64,000 nt of DNA from Algoriphagus faecimaris (GCF_900101705.1 NZ_FNAC01000005.1:85899-149898), one strand, 5' to 3'. Shown: positions 41,810 to 51,127, numbered from the stretch's first letter. Translations and numbers: made by a program. Notes: generated by a model not told the origin, from the letters alone.

Positions 41810-44521
41810 TTACTCGCTAAGTTGATATGTGGTCAGGTAGCGTCCTGCAATCGTCCTGATGAGTAATTGGCCTTGAGAAGCTTGGTAACTGATCTGTATC
41901 GGTCCGTTACTTTCTGGTGGCAGTTGAGTCAGGAGGTTCCCTTGTTTGTCATAGAGATAAGCAAATTCCTGCACTAAATCAGTTATCACGATCACCTGCC
42001 TACTGCCTCCAAAATCAAAATATTGAAAATCCAGCTCTTCTGCTGATACTCGGACGGTAAACAACTCTTGTTCATTTCGGTCCATTACTTTGACTTGATT
42101 ATATGACCTAGAGATGATTACGAAGTCTTGACCTTTTTGATCGGGGATGAGCTTGAATTCGCTATCCCGATCTTCCTTGATCAATTGATTCCTGTAACTG
42201 ATTTCCCCATCAAAGTTGAGTCGGATGACTTCCCCACTTTGAGATACACCCGATAATTGGAAAGCACCAGAATTGGCATTTCTTCCAAACATCAAGCCTG
42301 AGGTAAATGTAGACCCTAGATCAATAGGTGACCCGCCTTGCTTTTCTCCCCGTCGATTTAGAAGATGGAGTTTGCCTGATTTTCCTAGGCTGACCATGTA
42401 GTCTCCTTTGCCGGGGACACGGATATGGGTAGGAGGACTGACGGGTGATTCTGAAATGGAAAGTGGGTTCCAGCCCTCTAGTTGTTGTCCTGTTTTGTCT
42501 AAGAGATAGAGGTTGCCCGTGGTGGTTGCTACAAAATACCTGTAATTTTTGTTGTTGTCGTAGTCGACAAGGTTGAAGTGACTGATCTGCTCTCCCGGAA
42601 TAGAAATTGGGTAGTTGGGTAGCGGATTGCCCAATCGATCCACCCCATGGATCTGACCCGAGGTAGCAAATAGGATCTGTAATTTTCCGTTCCGGTAATA
42701 ATCGATTTGAAATAAATCCGATAGAATAGGCGCTGGAAGCGGGTAGCTATACACGATATCTCCACCTGAATTGATCTGATAAAGGACTTGACTTTCATCC
42801 TGAATGACCAAATCTTCGGTCACATCAAGGTGATTGATGGCTACTTTGGGGCCATAGACTAGCCTGGATGAAAACTCTATGCGGTTTTTGGGCTCCAGAC
42901 TGACACTAGAGGTTTCGCTTTCGATTTGGCTGATCTTTCCTGATTGGAATGGGAAACTAAGGCTCGCCCTTGGTCCATCAGCGAGTTGGTTGATGCGAAA
43001 AGAAAAGTAAGGGAATGCTTGAAATGCCGATCGGTATTTTTGTAGAAAAGTGCTCCATGAAGGGTTGGATTGAGAAATCCAGTTCTCCCAGCTATTCTTG
43101 GTCAAAAGGATTTTCGAAAAGCCTGCTGCAGAGGTTAGGGCGATCTTGGCTTCTGGTGCTCTGCTTGCATTGTTCCAAGTATTTTTATTCTCATAATCAT
43201 CAAGAATCAATTTCATACTTTGCTGAGTATTGGCAAAAACCAGCATTTGACCGACCTGAGTGATGTAAGTTTGTTCGAAACCGTGGAATTTTCCATTGAA
43301 TAAATAGGATGGGAAATCTTCTTCATCCACAAAAAGAATGTCCCTTCCGGCATAGAAGTCAGTGGCACTTTCACCTTCTGTCGCAGAGAGATAGTCGTTA
43401 AGTAAGACCCAGGCAGCGGAAGTGTCAGAAGTGCGAATCAAAAGGGCTTTATTGACAGCAGATCCCCCATAGGACTCGAGGTCAAGTAGGTAAATCTCTC
43501 CAGTGAAATCATCTAATAGTCCAAGATCAATCAGATTTCGCTGAATTTCGGCGGATACAGTAGATTTATTCGAAAAGGCTCTATTGACCAGTTTTTGAGT
43601 TTCAAAAATGTTTTGAAGATTGTACTGTGTGACGGTGGTAGTTCGGGCAGAGATCAATTGGTCGATTTGATTGAGATTGGCCTGAATAGAAGGTGTGAAA
43701 TTCAGGGAATCTTCCAAATGTACCGGTCCTTCAAATCTTAGCTGATTTTCGTCTAGGAAAAACTCTAATTCCGCAGCAGCGGGAAAGCTTGCTAATCCCT
43801 GAATGATCATTTCTTCCTTATCCGAAAGGATTCCTCGCATTAGCGATCGAATACCCTTAGAATTGATCCAGAGTTTGCTATTTTGATTAGAGGTTGGAGT
43901 TTTTCCTTTAAGAAGATCTTGGTAGGAGGGAAGCTCTGGATTGAGGTAATGACGAATAGCTTCTTCTATGACCGACGCGGACTGAGAGGCGATGAGTACC
44001 GGTCCTATAAATGAAAAGCTCCACAGACGAGTATTGCTTCCATCAAAATATTCAAATACGGGCTGATCAGAATAGCTTCTTTTTGCGATTTTACTGTCTC
44101 TTGGAAGTTTTGACTCTAGCTCAGCTAGGAGTTCGTTTCCAGTGTTTTGGTTGGCCGTAAGGGTAAAAAGTAAATCGAAACTATCGGATCCTGTTGGGTG
44201 GTAGCTGAGGGTAAGGGTATTTCCGTCAAGGAGACGGCTGACTCTCCCCGAATTGCCGGTAAGACTGTCAAAGGTTTGTAGGTGGCTTGCTATTTTTTGA
44301 AAAGCAGGGAATGTTTCAAATATCTCCCAAGAAGGGTGATCGACCAATTCGTTCCAGATTTTGGCTCCCTGATCACTTTCAAAGACAAAGACAGCATCCT
44401 CGGAAATTAGATCTAGAGAATGGACGGAAGGCTTGTCAAAATAAAAAAAATAGGCCCAATAAGCTACTATACCACCAAAGGTGATCAGGATTAAAAGGAG
44501 TAAGCTTTTCCAGAGTTTCAA
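41810..44521 (-). CDS. Large membrane-anchored protein with propeller-like C-terminus
   Basis: 903 residues. One membrane helix near the N-terminus (about 5-28) anchors a large periplasmic part. Residues about 35-560 have the look of DUF3352-like proteins (substrate-free, alpha/beta with LWINSKGIRSLMRG). From about 570 there are repeated strands typical of a propeller (GGDIVYSYPLPAPI; HGVDRLGNPLPNYP; LLDKTGQQLEGWNP; LLNRRGEKQGGSP; MDRNEQELFTV; YDKQGNLLTQLPP), about six blades of the PQQ/WD sort. Function unknown. It ends about 50 bp before the MscS channel, so both may be one unit. Confidence 0.75.
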   Translation of the reverse strand: MKLWKSLLLLILITFGGIVAYWAYFFYFDKPSVHSLDLISEDAVFVFESDQGAKIWNELVDHPSWEIFETFPAFQKIASHLQTFDSLTGNSGRVSRLLDGNTLTLSYHPTGSDSFDLLFTLTANQNTGNELLAELESKLPRDSKIAKRSYSDQPVFEYFDGSNTRLWSFSFIGPVLIASQSASVIEEAIRHYLNPELPSYQDLLKGKTPTSNQNSKLWINSKGIRSLMRGILSDKEEMIIQGLASFPAAAELEFFLDENQLRFEGPVHLEDSLNFTPSIQANLNQIDQLISARTTTVTQYNLQNIFETQKLVNRAFSNKSTVSAEIQRNLIDLGLLDDFTGEIYLLDLESYGGSAVNKALLIRTSDTSAAWVLLNDYLSATEGESATDFYAGRDILFVDEEDFPSYLFNGKFHGFEQTYITQVGQMLVFANTQQSMKLILDDYENKNTWNNASRAPEAKIALTSAAGFSKILLTKNSWENWISQSNPSWSTFLQKYRSAFQAFPYFSFRINQLADGPRASLSFPFQSGKISQIESETSSVSLEPKNRIEFSSRLVYGPKVAINHLDVTEDLVIQDESQVLYQINSGGDIVYSYPLPAPILSDLFQIDYYRNGKLQILFATSGQIHGVDRLGNPLPNYPISIPGEQISHFNLVDYDNNKNYRYFVATTTGNLYLLDKTGQQLEGWNPLSISESPVSPPTHIRVPGKGDYMVSLGKSGKLHLLNRRGEKQGGSPIDLGSTFTSGLMFGRNANSGAFQLSGVSQSGEVIRLNFDGEISYRNQLIKEDRDSEFKLIPDQKGQDFVIISRSYNQVKVMDRNEQELFTVRVSAEELDFQYFDFGGSRQVIVITDLVQEFAYLYDKQGNLLTQLPPESNGPIQISYQASQGQLLIRTIAGRYLTTYQLSE

Positions 44522-44553
44522 ATCAGTGGGTTTGGTTTGGTAAAATCAGGAAA

Positions 44554-44601
44554 AGCAAAACCCGGCTCAGCAAACTACTCGTCTGGAGTCCGGGTTTTGC
44601 T
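44554..44601 (-). terminator. Intrinsic terminator after mdh
   Basis: AGCAAAACCCGG (44554-44565) pairs with CCGGGTTTTGCT (44590-44601), a 12-bp stem extended by CTC/GAG. On the minus strand the stem is followed by TTTTCC and a T-rich stretch. It separates mdh from the 903-residue protein gene. Confidence 0.8.
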
Positions 44602-44614
44602 AAGAGAATTTATT

Positions 44615-45550
44615 TTAATTGGATAGTTTATCCAATACATTCATGACTTCTTTTACATGTCCTCTAGATGTTTCTAGAAGTGCTTTTTCTTCCTCGTTCA
44701 GCTGGAGTTCGATTACTTTTTCGATTCCATTTTTGCCGAGGATCACAGGGACTCCTAAATAACAATCATCAATTCCATATTCTCCATCTAGTTTGATACA
44801 AACAGGGAATACTCTTCGTTGATTTTTGAGGATGGCTTCTACCATCTGTGCAGCAGCAGAACCTGGCGCATACCAAGCAGAAGTTCCCATTAATTTAACC
44901 AATTCTCCACCTCCGAATTTGGTTCTTTCTATGATGGCATCGAGCTTATCTTTTTCGATCAATTCGGTCACAGGGATACCTGCTACTGTGGTATATCTAG
45001 GAAGAGGTACCATAGTGTCACCGTGTCCACCCATAAGGATGGCTTGGATTTCCTTTGGAGAGACATTGAGCTCCTCTGCTAAAAACGCACGATATCTTGC
45101 AGTATCTAGGATTCCAGCCATGCCCATTACTTTGGTTCGTGGTAGCTTAGAGGTCAAGTGAGCCTGATAGGTCATGACATCCAAAGGATTGGATACTACG
45201 ATAATGATGGCATCAGGAGAATGCTTTATTACATTTTCGGTTACTGATTTTACGATTCCAGCATTGGTTTCGATCAAATCATCCCTTGTCATACCGGGTT
45301 TTCTAGGAAGGCCTGAGGTGATGACGACTACGTCGGAGTTAGCAGTCTTGCTGTAGTCGTTGGTGCTTCCTACAGTACGGCTGTCATACTGATTGACAGG
45401 AGCTTTTTGCCAGATGTCAAGGGCTTTGCCTTCGGCTACACCTTCTTTGATATCTACTAAAACAATTTCCTCTGCGATTTCGCGATAAGCTAGGACGTCT
45501 GCGCAGGTTGCACCTACGTTTCCAGCCCCTACTACGGTAACTTTGCTCAT
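44615..45550 (-). CDS. mdh: Malate dehydrogenase
   Basis: NAD-dependent oxidation of malate to oxaloacetate in the TCA cycle. 311 residues of the LDH-like MDH group. Motifs: Rossmann GAGNVGATCADVL, NAD-selecting D33 (LVDIKEG), substrate arginines R83, R89 and R152, catalytic pair D149/H176 (GILDTARYRAF; GGHGDTMVPL). R83 in LPRKPGM marks malate over lactate preference. A single gene with its own terminator. Confidence 0.97.
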   Translation of the reverse strand: MSKVTVVGAGNVGATCADVLAYREIAEEIVLVDIKEGVAEGKALDIWQKAPVNQYDSRTVGSTNDYSKTANSDVVVITSGLPRKPGMTRDDLIETNAGIVKSVTENVIKHSPDAIIIVVSNPLDVMTYQAHLTSKLPRTKVMGMAGILDTARYRAFLAEELNVSPKEIQAILMGGHGDTMVPLPRYTTVAGIPVTELIEKDKLDAIIERTKFGGGELVKLMGTSAWYAPGSAAAQMVEAILKNQRRVFPVCIKLDGEYGIDDCYLGVPVILGKNGIEKVIELQLNEEEKALLETSRGHVKEVMNVLDKLSN

Positions 45551-45698
45551 GATTTTTATAAGTAAGATTTAATTATTGTAACTGCCTGAAAAGCGACGCT
45601 AAGTTATTAAACAAAGACAGGATTCGAAACCCGAAAGTGAATAGTTTGTTTGACGGTAGACATTTGGGACAAATGAAATCCGTTTTCATTCAAAACTT

Positions 45699-46214
45699 CT
45701 ATTCAAACATCTGTCGCAAGCTGAAAAAACCGAATGATTCCCGATAAGATCGGAAAAGTCTTTGGTTGTTTTCATTGTAATACTCCGAGAGAGAGGTCAT
45801 CATTTTGGCTTTTATTTTGGGGTTTGATTCAAATACCTCTTGAATAGCAAAATGTGGCAATACGATCAAATCAGCCTCCTCTGAGGTCACAATCGCCGTG
45901 TAGGTTCTTTTTGCATTTTCCAGAAGAGAGTTTTCTCCGAAAGCCTCCCCTCGGTTGATTTCTAATATGGTCTCAAAATTATCCTTCACATCAATTGTCA
46001 AGTTGATTTGCCCCTTTTTGATCAGGTACAGCGCCTGACTGGGATCTTTACTGAAAAAAACCACCTCATCTCGTTGGTATTTTCGGTGATGCATAGCCGG
46101 TAGAAATCGAGCCATTTCCTTGTTTCGAAGGCGCTCAAAAAATTTCGCTGCTCTCAGAAAATCAAACATCTTCTGATCTTCTTCGCTGTAGGTTTTGGAA
46201 AAAGGGTTACGCAT
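45699..46214 (-). CDS. Cyclic-nucleotide-binding domain protein without HTH
   Basis: 171 residues. The cNMP-binding beta barrel spans about 26-140 (FERLRNKEMARFLPAM; YLIKKGQINLTIDVKDNFET). The phosphate-binding cassette position reads FGENSLLENAKRTYTA, where the usual R-A-A is R-T-Y, so nucleotide binding is uncertain. No DNA-binding domain follows, unlike in Crp/Fnr. It overlaps tilS by 8 bp and is probably co-transcribed with it. The target is unknown. Confidence 0.8.
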   Translation of the reverse strand: MRNPFSKTYSEEDQKMFDFLRAAKFFERLRNKEMARFLPAMHHRKYQRDEVVFFSKDPSQALYLIKKGQINLTIDVKDNFETILEINRGEAFGENSLLENAKRTYTAIVTSEEADLIVLPHFAIQEVFESNPKIKAKMMTSLSEYYNENNQRLFRSYRESFGFFSLRQMFE

Positions 46215-47535
46215 TAGATTTTTGTTTTAGATAAAGTACTCGACTACTTGCCTCACTGTATTTTGCCCAGTCTGCTATGCGCAGGCCAATGACCCAGGCG
46301 ATTTTTCCGCCAGATAGGAGCACTTTGACTTTGGATTTTTGAGCCAAGGGTATTTTCAAATCTATTAAAAAGTCCGAAACCTTCTTAGCATTTCTCATCC
46401 CTAAAGGGACAAAACGATCTCCCTGGACCCAATTTCGGATTTCTAAAGGGAATTCCAACTGATCCAAATCCAACATTGCGTTCTTTCGAGCCTTATCCAG
46501 CGTTATTGGTGTGGTTAACTTTAATAATTCATAATTGCCTTCCGGGAGCTGCAGCTCAATATCATTTGCGGAGATTTCCACTGCCTCAAAATCTGGGCTC
46601 TTGGGCATTAAAATTAATTCCTCCCGGTCGAGATTGAGTAGGTGCGTGCCCGACGAAAAGAGCTTACCTACCTCATTGGACTTTGCTGCCTGATAAATCG
46701 AAAAGGCTTGATCAGCATTAAAACCATAGGATCTAATCCAAAGGTAAATCAAACTGACTGCACCAGGCATATGAATTAACTCTCCGAGAGGAAGATAAAA
46801 AGTCTCATTTTCTTGTCGAATCGTCTCTCTAAGCCATTTTTCATACAGGCCTCCAAATGCCTTAGCACTATCTTTTATTCGAGCTAGACTAGCCAGTAGG
46901 TTGCTTTTGGCATCCGGGGAGATCTCGTATAGTTTAGGAAGAGCTTCCAGACGTAGCTTATTTCTTTTGTAATCCGTTTTTTGATTGGAGCTGTCTTCCC
47001 GCCAGTTGATGCTCTCAGCGCCAGCATAGTGTAGAATTTCCTGGCGGGAAAATGGAAGAAGGGGACGAATCAGCATTCCTTTTCGGTCAGCCATGCCTTG
47101 TAGTCCATCAAGTCCTGTGCCTCTCAGCAGGTTGAGAAAGATGGTTTCGATTTGATCGTCCTCATGATGGGCTAACACAATGCCAGCTAGTTTGTGGGAT
47201 TTTCGGACGGTTTCAAACCATTGATAGCGTAATTCGCGAGCAGCCATCTGTATGGAAATCTTCTCAGTTTCAGAAAAAGCTTCGGCATCTACTCGATGGA
47301 GGTGGAAAGTGACTTCATGTCTAGCGGCCCAAGAAGAGACGAAAGCAGCGTCGTCTTCGCTTTCCTTGCCCCGCAGCTGAAAGTTCACATGGGCAAGTTC
47401 GAAAGGAATTCCGGATTTTAGCAGAAGATCTGCAAGAACCATGCTGTCCACCCCGCCGCTACAGGCGAGAAGATAGGTATTTTGAGCATCAAAAAGGTTC
47501 TTTTGACGTATATGCGCTTTAAAGGCTGAGATCAT
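46207..47535 (-). CDS. tilS: tRNA(Ile)-lysidine synthetase
   Basis: Adds lysine to C34 of tRNA-Ile(CAU), so that it reads AUA instead of AUG. 442 residues. The ATP pyrophosphatase P-loop SGGVDS is at residues 26-31, followed by HVNFQLRGKESEDDAAFV and HHEDDQIETIFLNLLRGTGL. The C-terminal TilS domain (EIRNWVQGDRFVPLGMRNAK) is present. A candidate -7 element lies directly before its start. Confidence 0.96.
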   Translation of the reverse strand: MISAFKAHIRQKNLFDAQNTYLLACSGGVDSMVLADLLLKSGIPFELAHVNFQLRGKESEDDAAFVSSWAARHEVTFHLHRVDAEAFSETEKISIQMAARELRYQWFETVRKSHKLAGIVLAHHEDDQIETIFLNLLRGTGLDGLQGMADRKGMLIRPLLPFSRQEILHYAGAESINWREDSSNQKTDYKRNKLRLEALPKLYEISPDAKSNLLASLARIKDSAKAFGGLYEKWLRETIRQENETFYLPLGELIHMPGAVSLIYLWIRSYGFNADQAFSIYQAAKSNEVGKLFSSGTHLLNLDREELILMPKSPDFEAVEISANDIELQLPEGNYELLKLTTPITLDKARKNAMLDLDQLEFPLEIRNWVQGDRFVPLGMRNAKKVSDFLIDLKIPLAQKSKVKVLLSGGKIAWVIGLRIADWAKYSEASSRVLYLKQKSNA

Positions 47536-47566
47536 TGATCAAAAATAGCTTTTTCTATTAATTTTG
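47535..47566 (+). promoter_or_regulatory. Promoter of the OstA-like gene
   Basis: TTG (47535-47537), a 21-bp spacer and TAATTTTG (47559-47566) fit TTG-N17-23-TAnnTTTG. It overlaps the tilS start codon, because the two genes are divergent. The leader is only about 12 nt. Confidence 0.55.
47540..47547 (-). promoter_or_regulatory. Candidate -7 element of tilS
   Basis: On the minus strand TATTTTTG matches TAnnTTTG and ends 4 nt before the tilS ATG, so the transcript would be almost leaderless. The -33 position reads TGGG rather than TTTG, so this is weak. Confidence 0.35.
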
Positions 47567-47583
47567 CCCACTGTCTATTCACT

Positions 47584-49251
47584 ATGAAAAACTCCATTTT
47601 CTTCGGTTTTCTATTTTTGCTTCTTTGTAGCTACCAAGTTAGCCTTGCGCAGAGGGGGCAGCAGCGAGATGCTTCTGCGAATAGATCAAATACTGGAGGA
47701 GGAAATAATCAGCTGGAAATCATACGTGCAGATTCATTGACAGGAGCGATGGGGTTTCAAAGACTCTATGGAGATGTACGGATGAAAAATCAAAGTACCT
47801 TGATCAATTGCGATTCGGCTCATTTTTATAGGTCACAGAACATGGCCAAACTATACGGTCGGGTTTTTATTGAAGACTTGGAGGATTCCGTGACGACCCG
47901 CAGTGCCTATGCGGACTACGATGGGAATACAAAATTGGCCAAACTTCGAACCAATGTAGTCATGACCAATGGAGAGACTACACTTTATACAGATTACCTG
48001 GATTTTGATCGATTGGCCAATGTTGCCATTTATTTTAACGAAGGGAAAGTGGTCGACTCTACCAATGTGCTCACTAGTGTGAAGGGTAGGTATGAGATCA
48101 ACTTGGAGCGGATTACTTTTACAGAGGATGTGATATTGGTGAATCCTGAATACACCATGAAGACCAATGATTTGGTATACTTAACTATCCCAAAAACCGC
48201 TGAAACCCAAGGCCTGACCAATTTAATTGCAGAAGATGGAACAACCCTTGATGCACTGAAAGGAAGTTTTTATGATACTCAAAACAAACAGTTTCGGTTT
48301 TTTGAAGGAACGGTAGAGACAGAAGACCGTAGAGTAAGGGCTGACGAATTGATATACAGGGAGTTGGAAGCTTATTATGAGGGTAAAAAGCGAGTTGCTG
48401 TCTACAATAAAAAGCGTGAAGTGGAGGTCTTTGGGGATGTGGGAAAATATTGGGAAAACCAGGGCTACAGTCAAGTCAATGGAAATGCGCTGGTAAGAAA
48501 GTATTTTGAAAAGGACACCCTATTTATGCTTGCTGATACGCTGATTTCCCAAGACAATGAAATTGATTCGGTACAATATCTTTTAGCATTTCATTCTGTT
48601 CGGTTGATCAAAAAAGATCTGGCTGGCATCGCAGATTCATTGGTGTATAACTATTCGGACTCTACTATACAGCTTTTTCAAGATCCTGTACTATGGAATC
48701 AAAAAAATCAACTTACCGCTGATTCCATGGCTTTTTATCTCGTAAATGAGGAGCTTGATCGGGCCATTCTAAAAGAAAAAGCGTTTTCGGTAATGACAGA
48801 TACGCTTCAAAACTTCAATCAAATGAAGGGTCGAAAGATGACAGCCTATTTTGAAGAGGGTGAAATCAATCAATTATTTATCGAGGGAAACGGGGAGTCG
48901 CTGTACTACGCTTTGGAAGGGGATACCTTGACCCAAGGGGTAAATCGGACTTTATCTGCTACAGTAAGGTTGAGTTTTCAAGACGGTGCTATCCGAAAAG
49001 TTAATTATGGCGTAAAGCCAGATGGTAGATTTATTCCGGTTCAAGAAACTGATGAAAAGTCTAGCCGTTTGGAGGGTTTCATTTGGAGAGAAGAGGAGAA
49101 GCCTACCATGCAGGATGTATCAGCTTGGAGAAAAGTGGAAGAGATCGATCCAAAGCAAAAAAATTTATTTGATATTCCTGATGTAAAGTTGATGATGCCA
49201 ACTGAAGAAGAAATCAAAAAATCGCTTAAAAAGCGTTCTTCAAATACATAA
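47584..49251 (+). CDS. OstA/LptA-like lipopolysaccharide transport protein
   Basis: 555 residues with a signal peptide (about 1-22, ending LAQ). The OstA N-terminal domain repeats the expected beta-jellyroll pattern (LEIIRADSLTGAMGFQRLYG; AKLYGRVFIEDLEDSVTTR; ADYDGNTKLAKLRTNVV), consistent with periplasmic LPS-bridge proteins. The C-terminal part (after about 330) is Bacteroidota-specific and ends in an acidic-to-basic tail. It is long for LptA and short for LptD. Divergent from tilS. Confidence 0.87.
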   Translation: MKNSIFFGFLFLLLCSYQVSLAQRGQQRDASANRSNTGGGNNQLEIIRADSLTGAMGFQRLYGDVRMKNQSTLINCDSAHFYRSQNMAKLYGRVFIEDLEDSVTTRSAYADYDGNTKLAKLRTNVVMTNGETTLYTDYLDFDRLANVAIYFNEGKVVDSTNVLTSVKGRYEINLERITFTEDVILVNPEYTMKTNDLVYLTIPKTAETQGLTNLIAEDGTTLDALKGSFYDTQNKQFRFFEGTVETEDRRVRADELIYRELEAYYEGKKRVAVYNKKREVEVFGDVGKYWENQGYSQVNGNALVRKYFEKDTLFMLADTLISQDNEIDSVQYLLAFHSVRLIKKDLAGIADSLVYNYSDSTIQLFQDPVLWNQKNQLTADSMAFYLVNEELDRAILKEKAFSVMTDTLQNFNQMKGRKMTAYFEEGEINQLFIEGNGESLYYALEGDTLTQGVNRTLSATVRLSFQDGAIRKVNYGVKPDGRFIPVQETDEKSSRLEGFIWREEEKPTMQDVSAWRKVEEIDPKQKNLFDIPDVKLMMPTEEEIKKSLKKRSSNT

Positions 49252-49372
49252 AAAGCACGATTAAACACCGAGTTATTGTTTAGAAAAGGGGCTAACGATC
49301 AAAGCGTAAAAAAATTTTAAAAGGCTTAACATGAATTAACCGGAAATTTTCGCTTTCATGTTATCCATCATT

Positions 49373-49380
49373 TAATTTTG
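49373..49380 (+). promoter_or_regulatory. Candidate -7 element of the T9SS cargo gene
   Basis: TAATTTTG matches TAnnTTTG and lies 55 bp before the ATG at 49436. There is no TTG at the right -33 distance. The 184-bp gap between the flanking genes makes a promoter here likely. Confidence 0.35.
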
Positions 49381-49435
49381 TCCGTATATTGTTTAAGTAA
49401 TAAAAATTTAAAGGGCTTATAGATCAAAATTTTAC

Positions 49436-50152
49436 ATGAAAAAAATTCTCATTCTCATGACTTGGCTTCTGCTGATGTCTCCTCTTTTTGGGACGGCACA
49501 GGAGATTCGCGTGTTGAGTGAGAATTTGGATTTTGTAGGAGCTATAGGCGGTTCTCAGCGGAAAAGTATTCTGATTCAAAACGATTCAGACAAGACCAAA
49601 ACCTTTTATTTAAAAAATCTCAGAGGTAATATTGGTTCTTCACAAAACATGAAGATTTGTGTAGGGGAGCAGTGTTTTGATGCTAAGAAGGATTTGGCCA
49701 AGATTAAACTGACAATGAATCCGGGGGAAATTATCACAGATGTCTATGTGGAATTTGATTTGGGAATAGCAGAGACTAGGGGGAGTTTTGATCTTTTCTT
49801 CGTCAATGCTGAAAATATCCGTGATGCTTTTGTAGTGGAAGCTACCTACGAGGTTTCTAATCCTGTAAATAAAATCAGTGAGTTTGATTACGAGGATCTT
49901 TCACTCAGTGACGTTTATCCCAATCCTAGCAACCGCGTTGCGCATTTTGACTATCTGATCAAAAACCGATCTGCAGTGGCGAGAATATCCATTAATAGTT
50001 TCATAGGAAATCCAGTGGCTGAATATCAGCTTGATCCGGAAAGAAACACCCTTCAGGTCAATGTCTCGGAGTTCAATCCGGGCGTATATTTTTACACACT
50101 ATTTGTAGACAATAAAAATATTGTCACAAAAAAGCTCGTTGTGAAGAAGTAG
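49436..50152 (+). CDS. Secreted protein with type IX secretion sorting domain
   Basis: 238 residues. Signal peptide about 1-21 (ending GTAQ). An Ig-like N-terminal part (KSILIQNDSDKTKTFYLKNL; GEIITDVYVEFDLG) is followed by a T9SS type A C-terminal domain from about 160: LSDVYPNPSNRVAHFDYLIK, then NVSEFNPGVYFYTLFVDNKN and a KKLVVKK ending. This sorting signal sends proteins across the outer membrane and is then usually cleaved. The adjacent gene bamD lies 57 bp downstream with its own promoter. Confidence 0.88.
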   Translation: MKKILILMTWLLLMSPLFGTAQEIRVLSENLDFVGAIGGSQRKSILIQNDSDKTKTFYLKNLRGNIGSSQNMKICVGEQCFDAKKDLAKIKLTMNPGEIITDVYVEFDLGIAETRGSFDLFFVNAENIRDAFVVEATYEVSNPVNKISEFDYEDLSLSDVYPNPSNRVAHFDYLIKNRSAVARISINSFIGNPVAEYQLDPERNTLQVNVSEFNPGVYFYTLFVDNKNIVTKKLVVKK

Positions 50153-50167
50153 CACTTGAGCTATCCA

Positions 50168-50198
50168 TTTGAATACCAATTTATATCCCGTATATTTG
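50168..50198 (+). promoter_or_regulatory. Promoter of the bamD-rpoZ-coaBC cluster
   Basis: TTTG (50168-50171), a 19-bp spacer and TATATTTG (50191-50198) match the consensus at every position. The ATG at 50210 lies 11 nt after the -7 element, so the leader would be about 7 nt. Confidence 0.78.
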
Positions 50199-50209
50199 CG
50201 GTCTTGAAA

Positions 50210-51127
50210 ATGAACATGCGTTTAACCATCCTTTCTTTACTCCTCTTTTCTCTTTTGATCACCTCTTGCGGTCCATTCAGCAAGCTGGAGAAAAGCACGA
50301 ATTGGGAAGAGCTCTATGAAGGAGCAAATAAGTACTACCAAGAAGGAGAGTATAACAAAGCTATCATCCTATATGACAAGGTTTTGCCGGTCATCAGAGG
50401 TAGTGAGAAGGCCGAAATTGCCGATTATAATTATGCCAATTGCCACTTTATGACCAAGCGGTACATAGAAGCGGCAGGTTATTTTAATAATTTTTACAGG
50501 ACCTATAATCGAAGTCCTCTGGCAGAAGAAGCCCTGTTTATGAATGCTTATGCCTTGTATTTGGATTCTCCGGATTACAACTTGGATCAGCAAAGTAGTA
50601 GAGAGGCAGTATCGGCGATACAGCAGTTTGTGATCCAATTTCCCGGTTCGGCCAGTTATGAGAGAGCCATGGAAATGCTTCAGGACTTAGAGTCGAGATT
50701 CGAAGAGAAAGCTTACCAAGAAGCTGCCATGTACTACCGACTGAAAGACGGTCTCTACCCAGGTGATTTCTTTAGAGCTTGTATCATTAACTTTCAGAAT
50801 TTTGCTAAAGACTATCCCGAAAGCAAATACAACGAGGAATTAGCTTACAAATTAGTAGAAGTAAGTGCAGGCTATGCCGAAAACAGTATCTTTAATAAAA
50901 AGGAAGAGCGATTAAATGACGCCTTAAATTTTGCTTCTGATTTCTACAGGAAATATCCGAATAGCAAATATGTCTCGGATGTGAAAAAATTTGAGGCTTC
51001 TGCCAAAGATGAGCTAACTACTCACTTGGAGCTGAAGAGAGAAAATGCAGAGCGTGCTGCAGCGCAAGAGAAAAAAGAAGCGGAAGAAAACGCAGAAAAC
51101 AAAACTGAAACAAAAACAAATCAATAA
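50210..51127 (+). CDS. bamD: Outer-membrane assembly lipoprotein BamD
   Basis: 305 residues from ATG 50210; a longer frame starting at 50156 would run through the promoter and is rejected. MNMRLTILSLLLFSLLITSC ends at the lipobox cysteine C20. TPR-like helices follow (YEGANKYYQEGEYNKAIILY; FMTKRYIEAAGYFNNFYRTY; YPNSKYVSDVKKFEASAKD), as in BamD, which works with BamA to fold outer-membrane barrels. The tail is Lys/Glu rich. rpoZ starts 1 bp after its stop. Confidence 0.92.
   Translation: MNMRLTILSLLLFSLLITSCGPFSKLEKSTNWEELYEGANKYYQEGEYNKAIILYDKVLPVIRGSEKAEIADYNYANCHFMTKRYIEAAGYFNNFYRTYNRSPLAEEALFMNAYALYLDSPDYNLDQQSSREAVSAIQQFVIQFPGSASYERAMEMLQDLESRFEEKAYQEAAMYYRLKDGLYPGDFFRACIINFQNFAKDYPESKYNEELAYKLVEVSAGYAENSIFNKKEERLNDALNFASDFYRKYPNSKYVSDVKKFEASAKDELTTHLELKRENAERAAAQEKKEAEENAENKTETKTNQ

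Noticed and set aside
50156..50209. Longer bamD frame
   Set aside because: It contains the complete TTTG-N19-TATATTTG promoter, so it is upstream of transcription.
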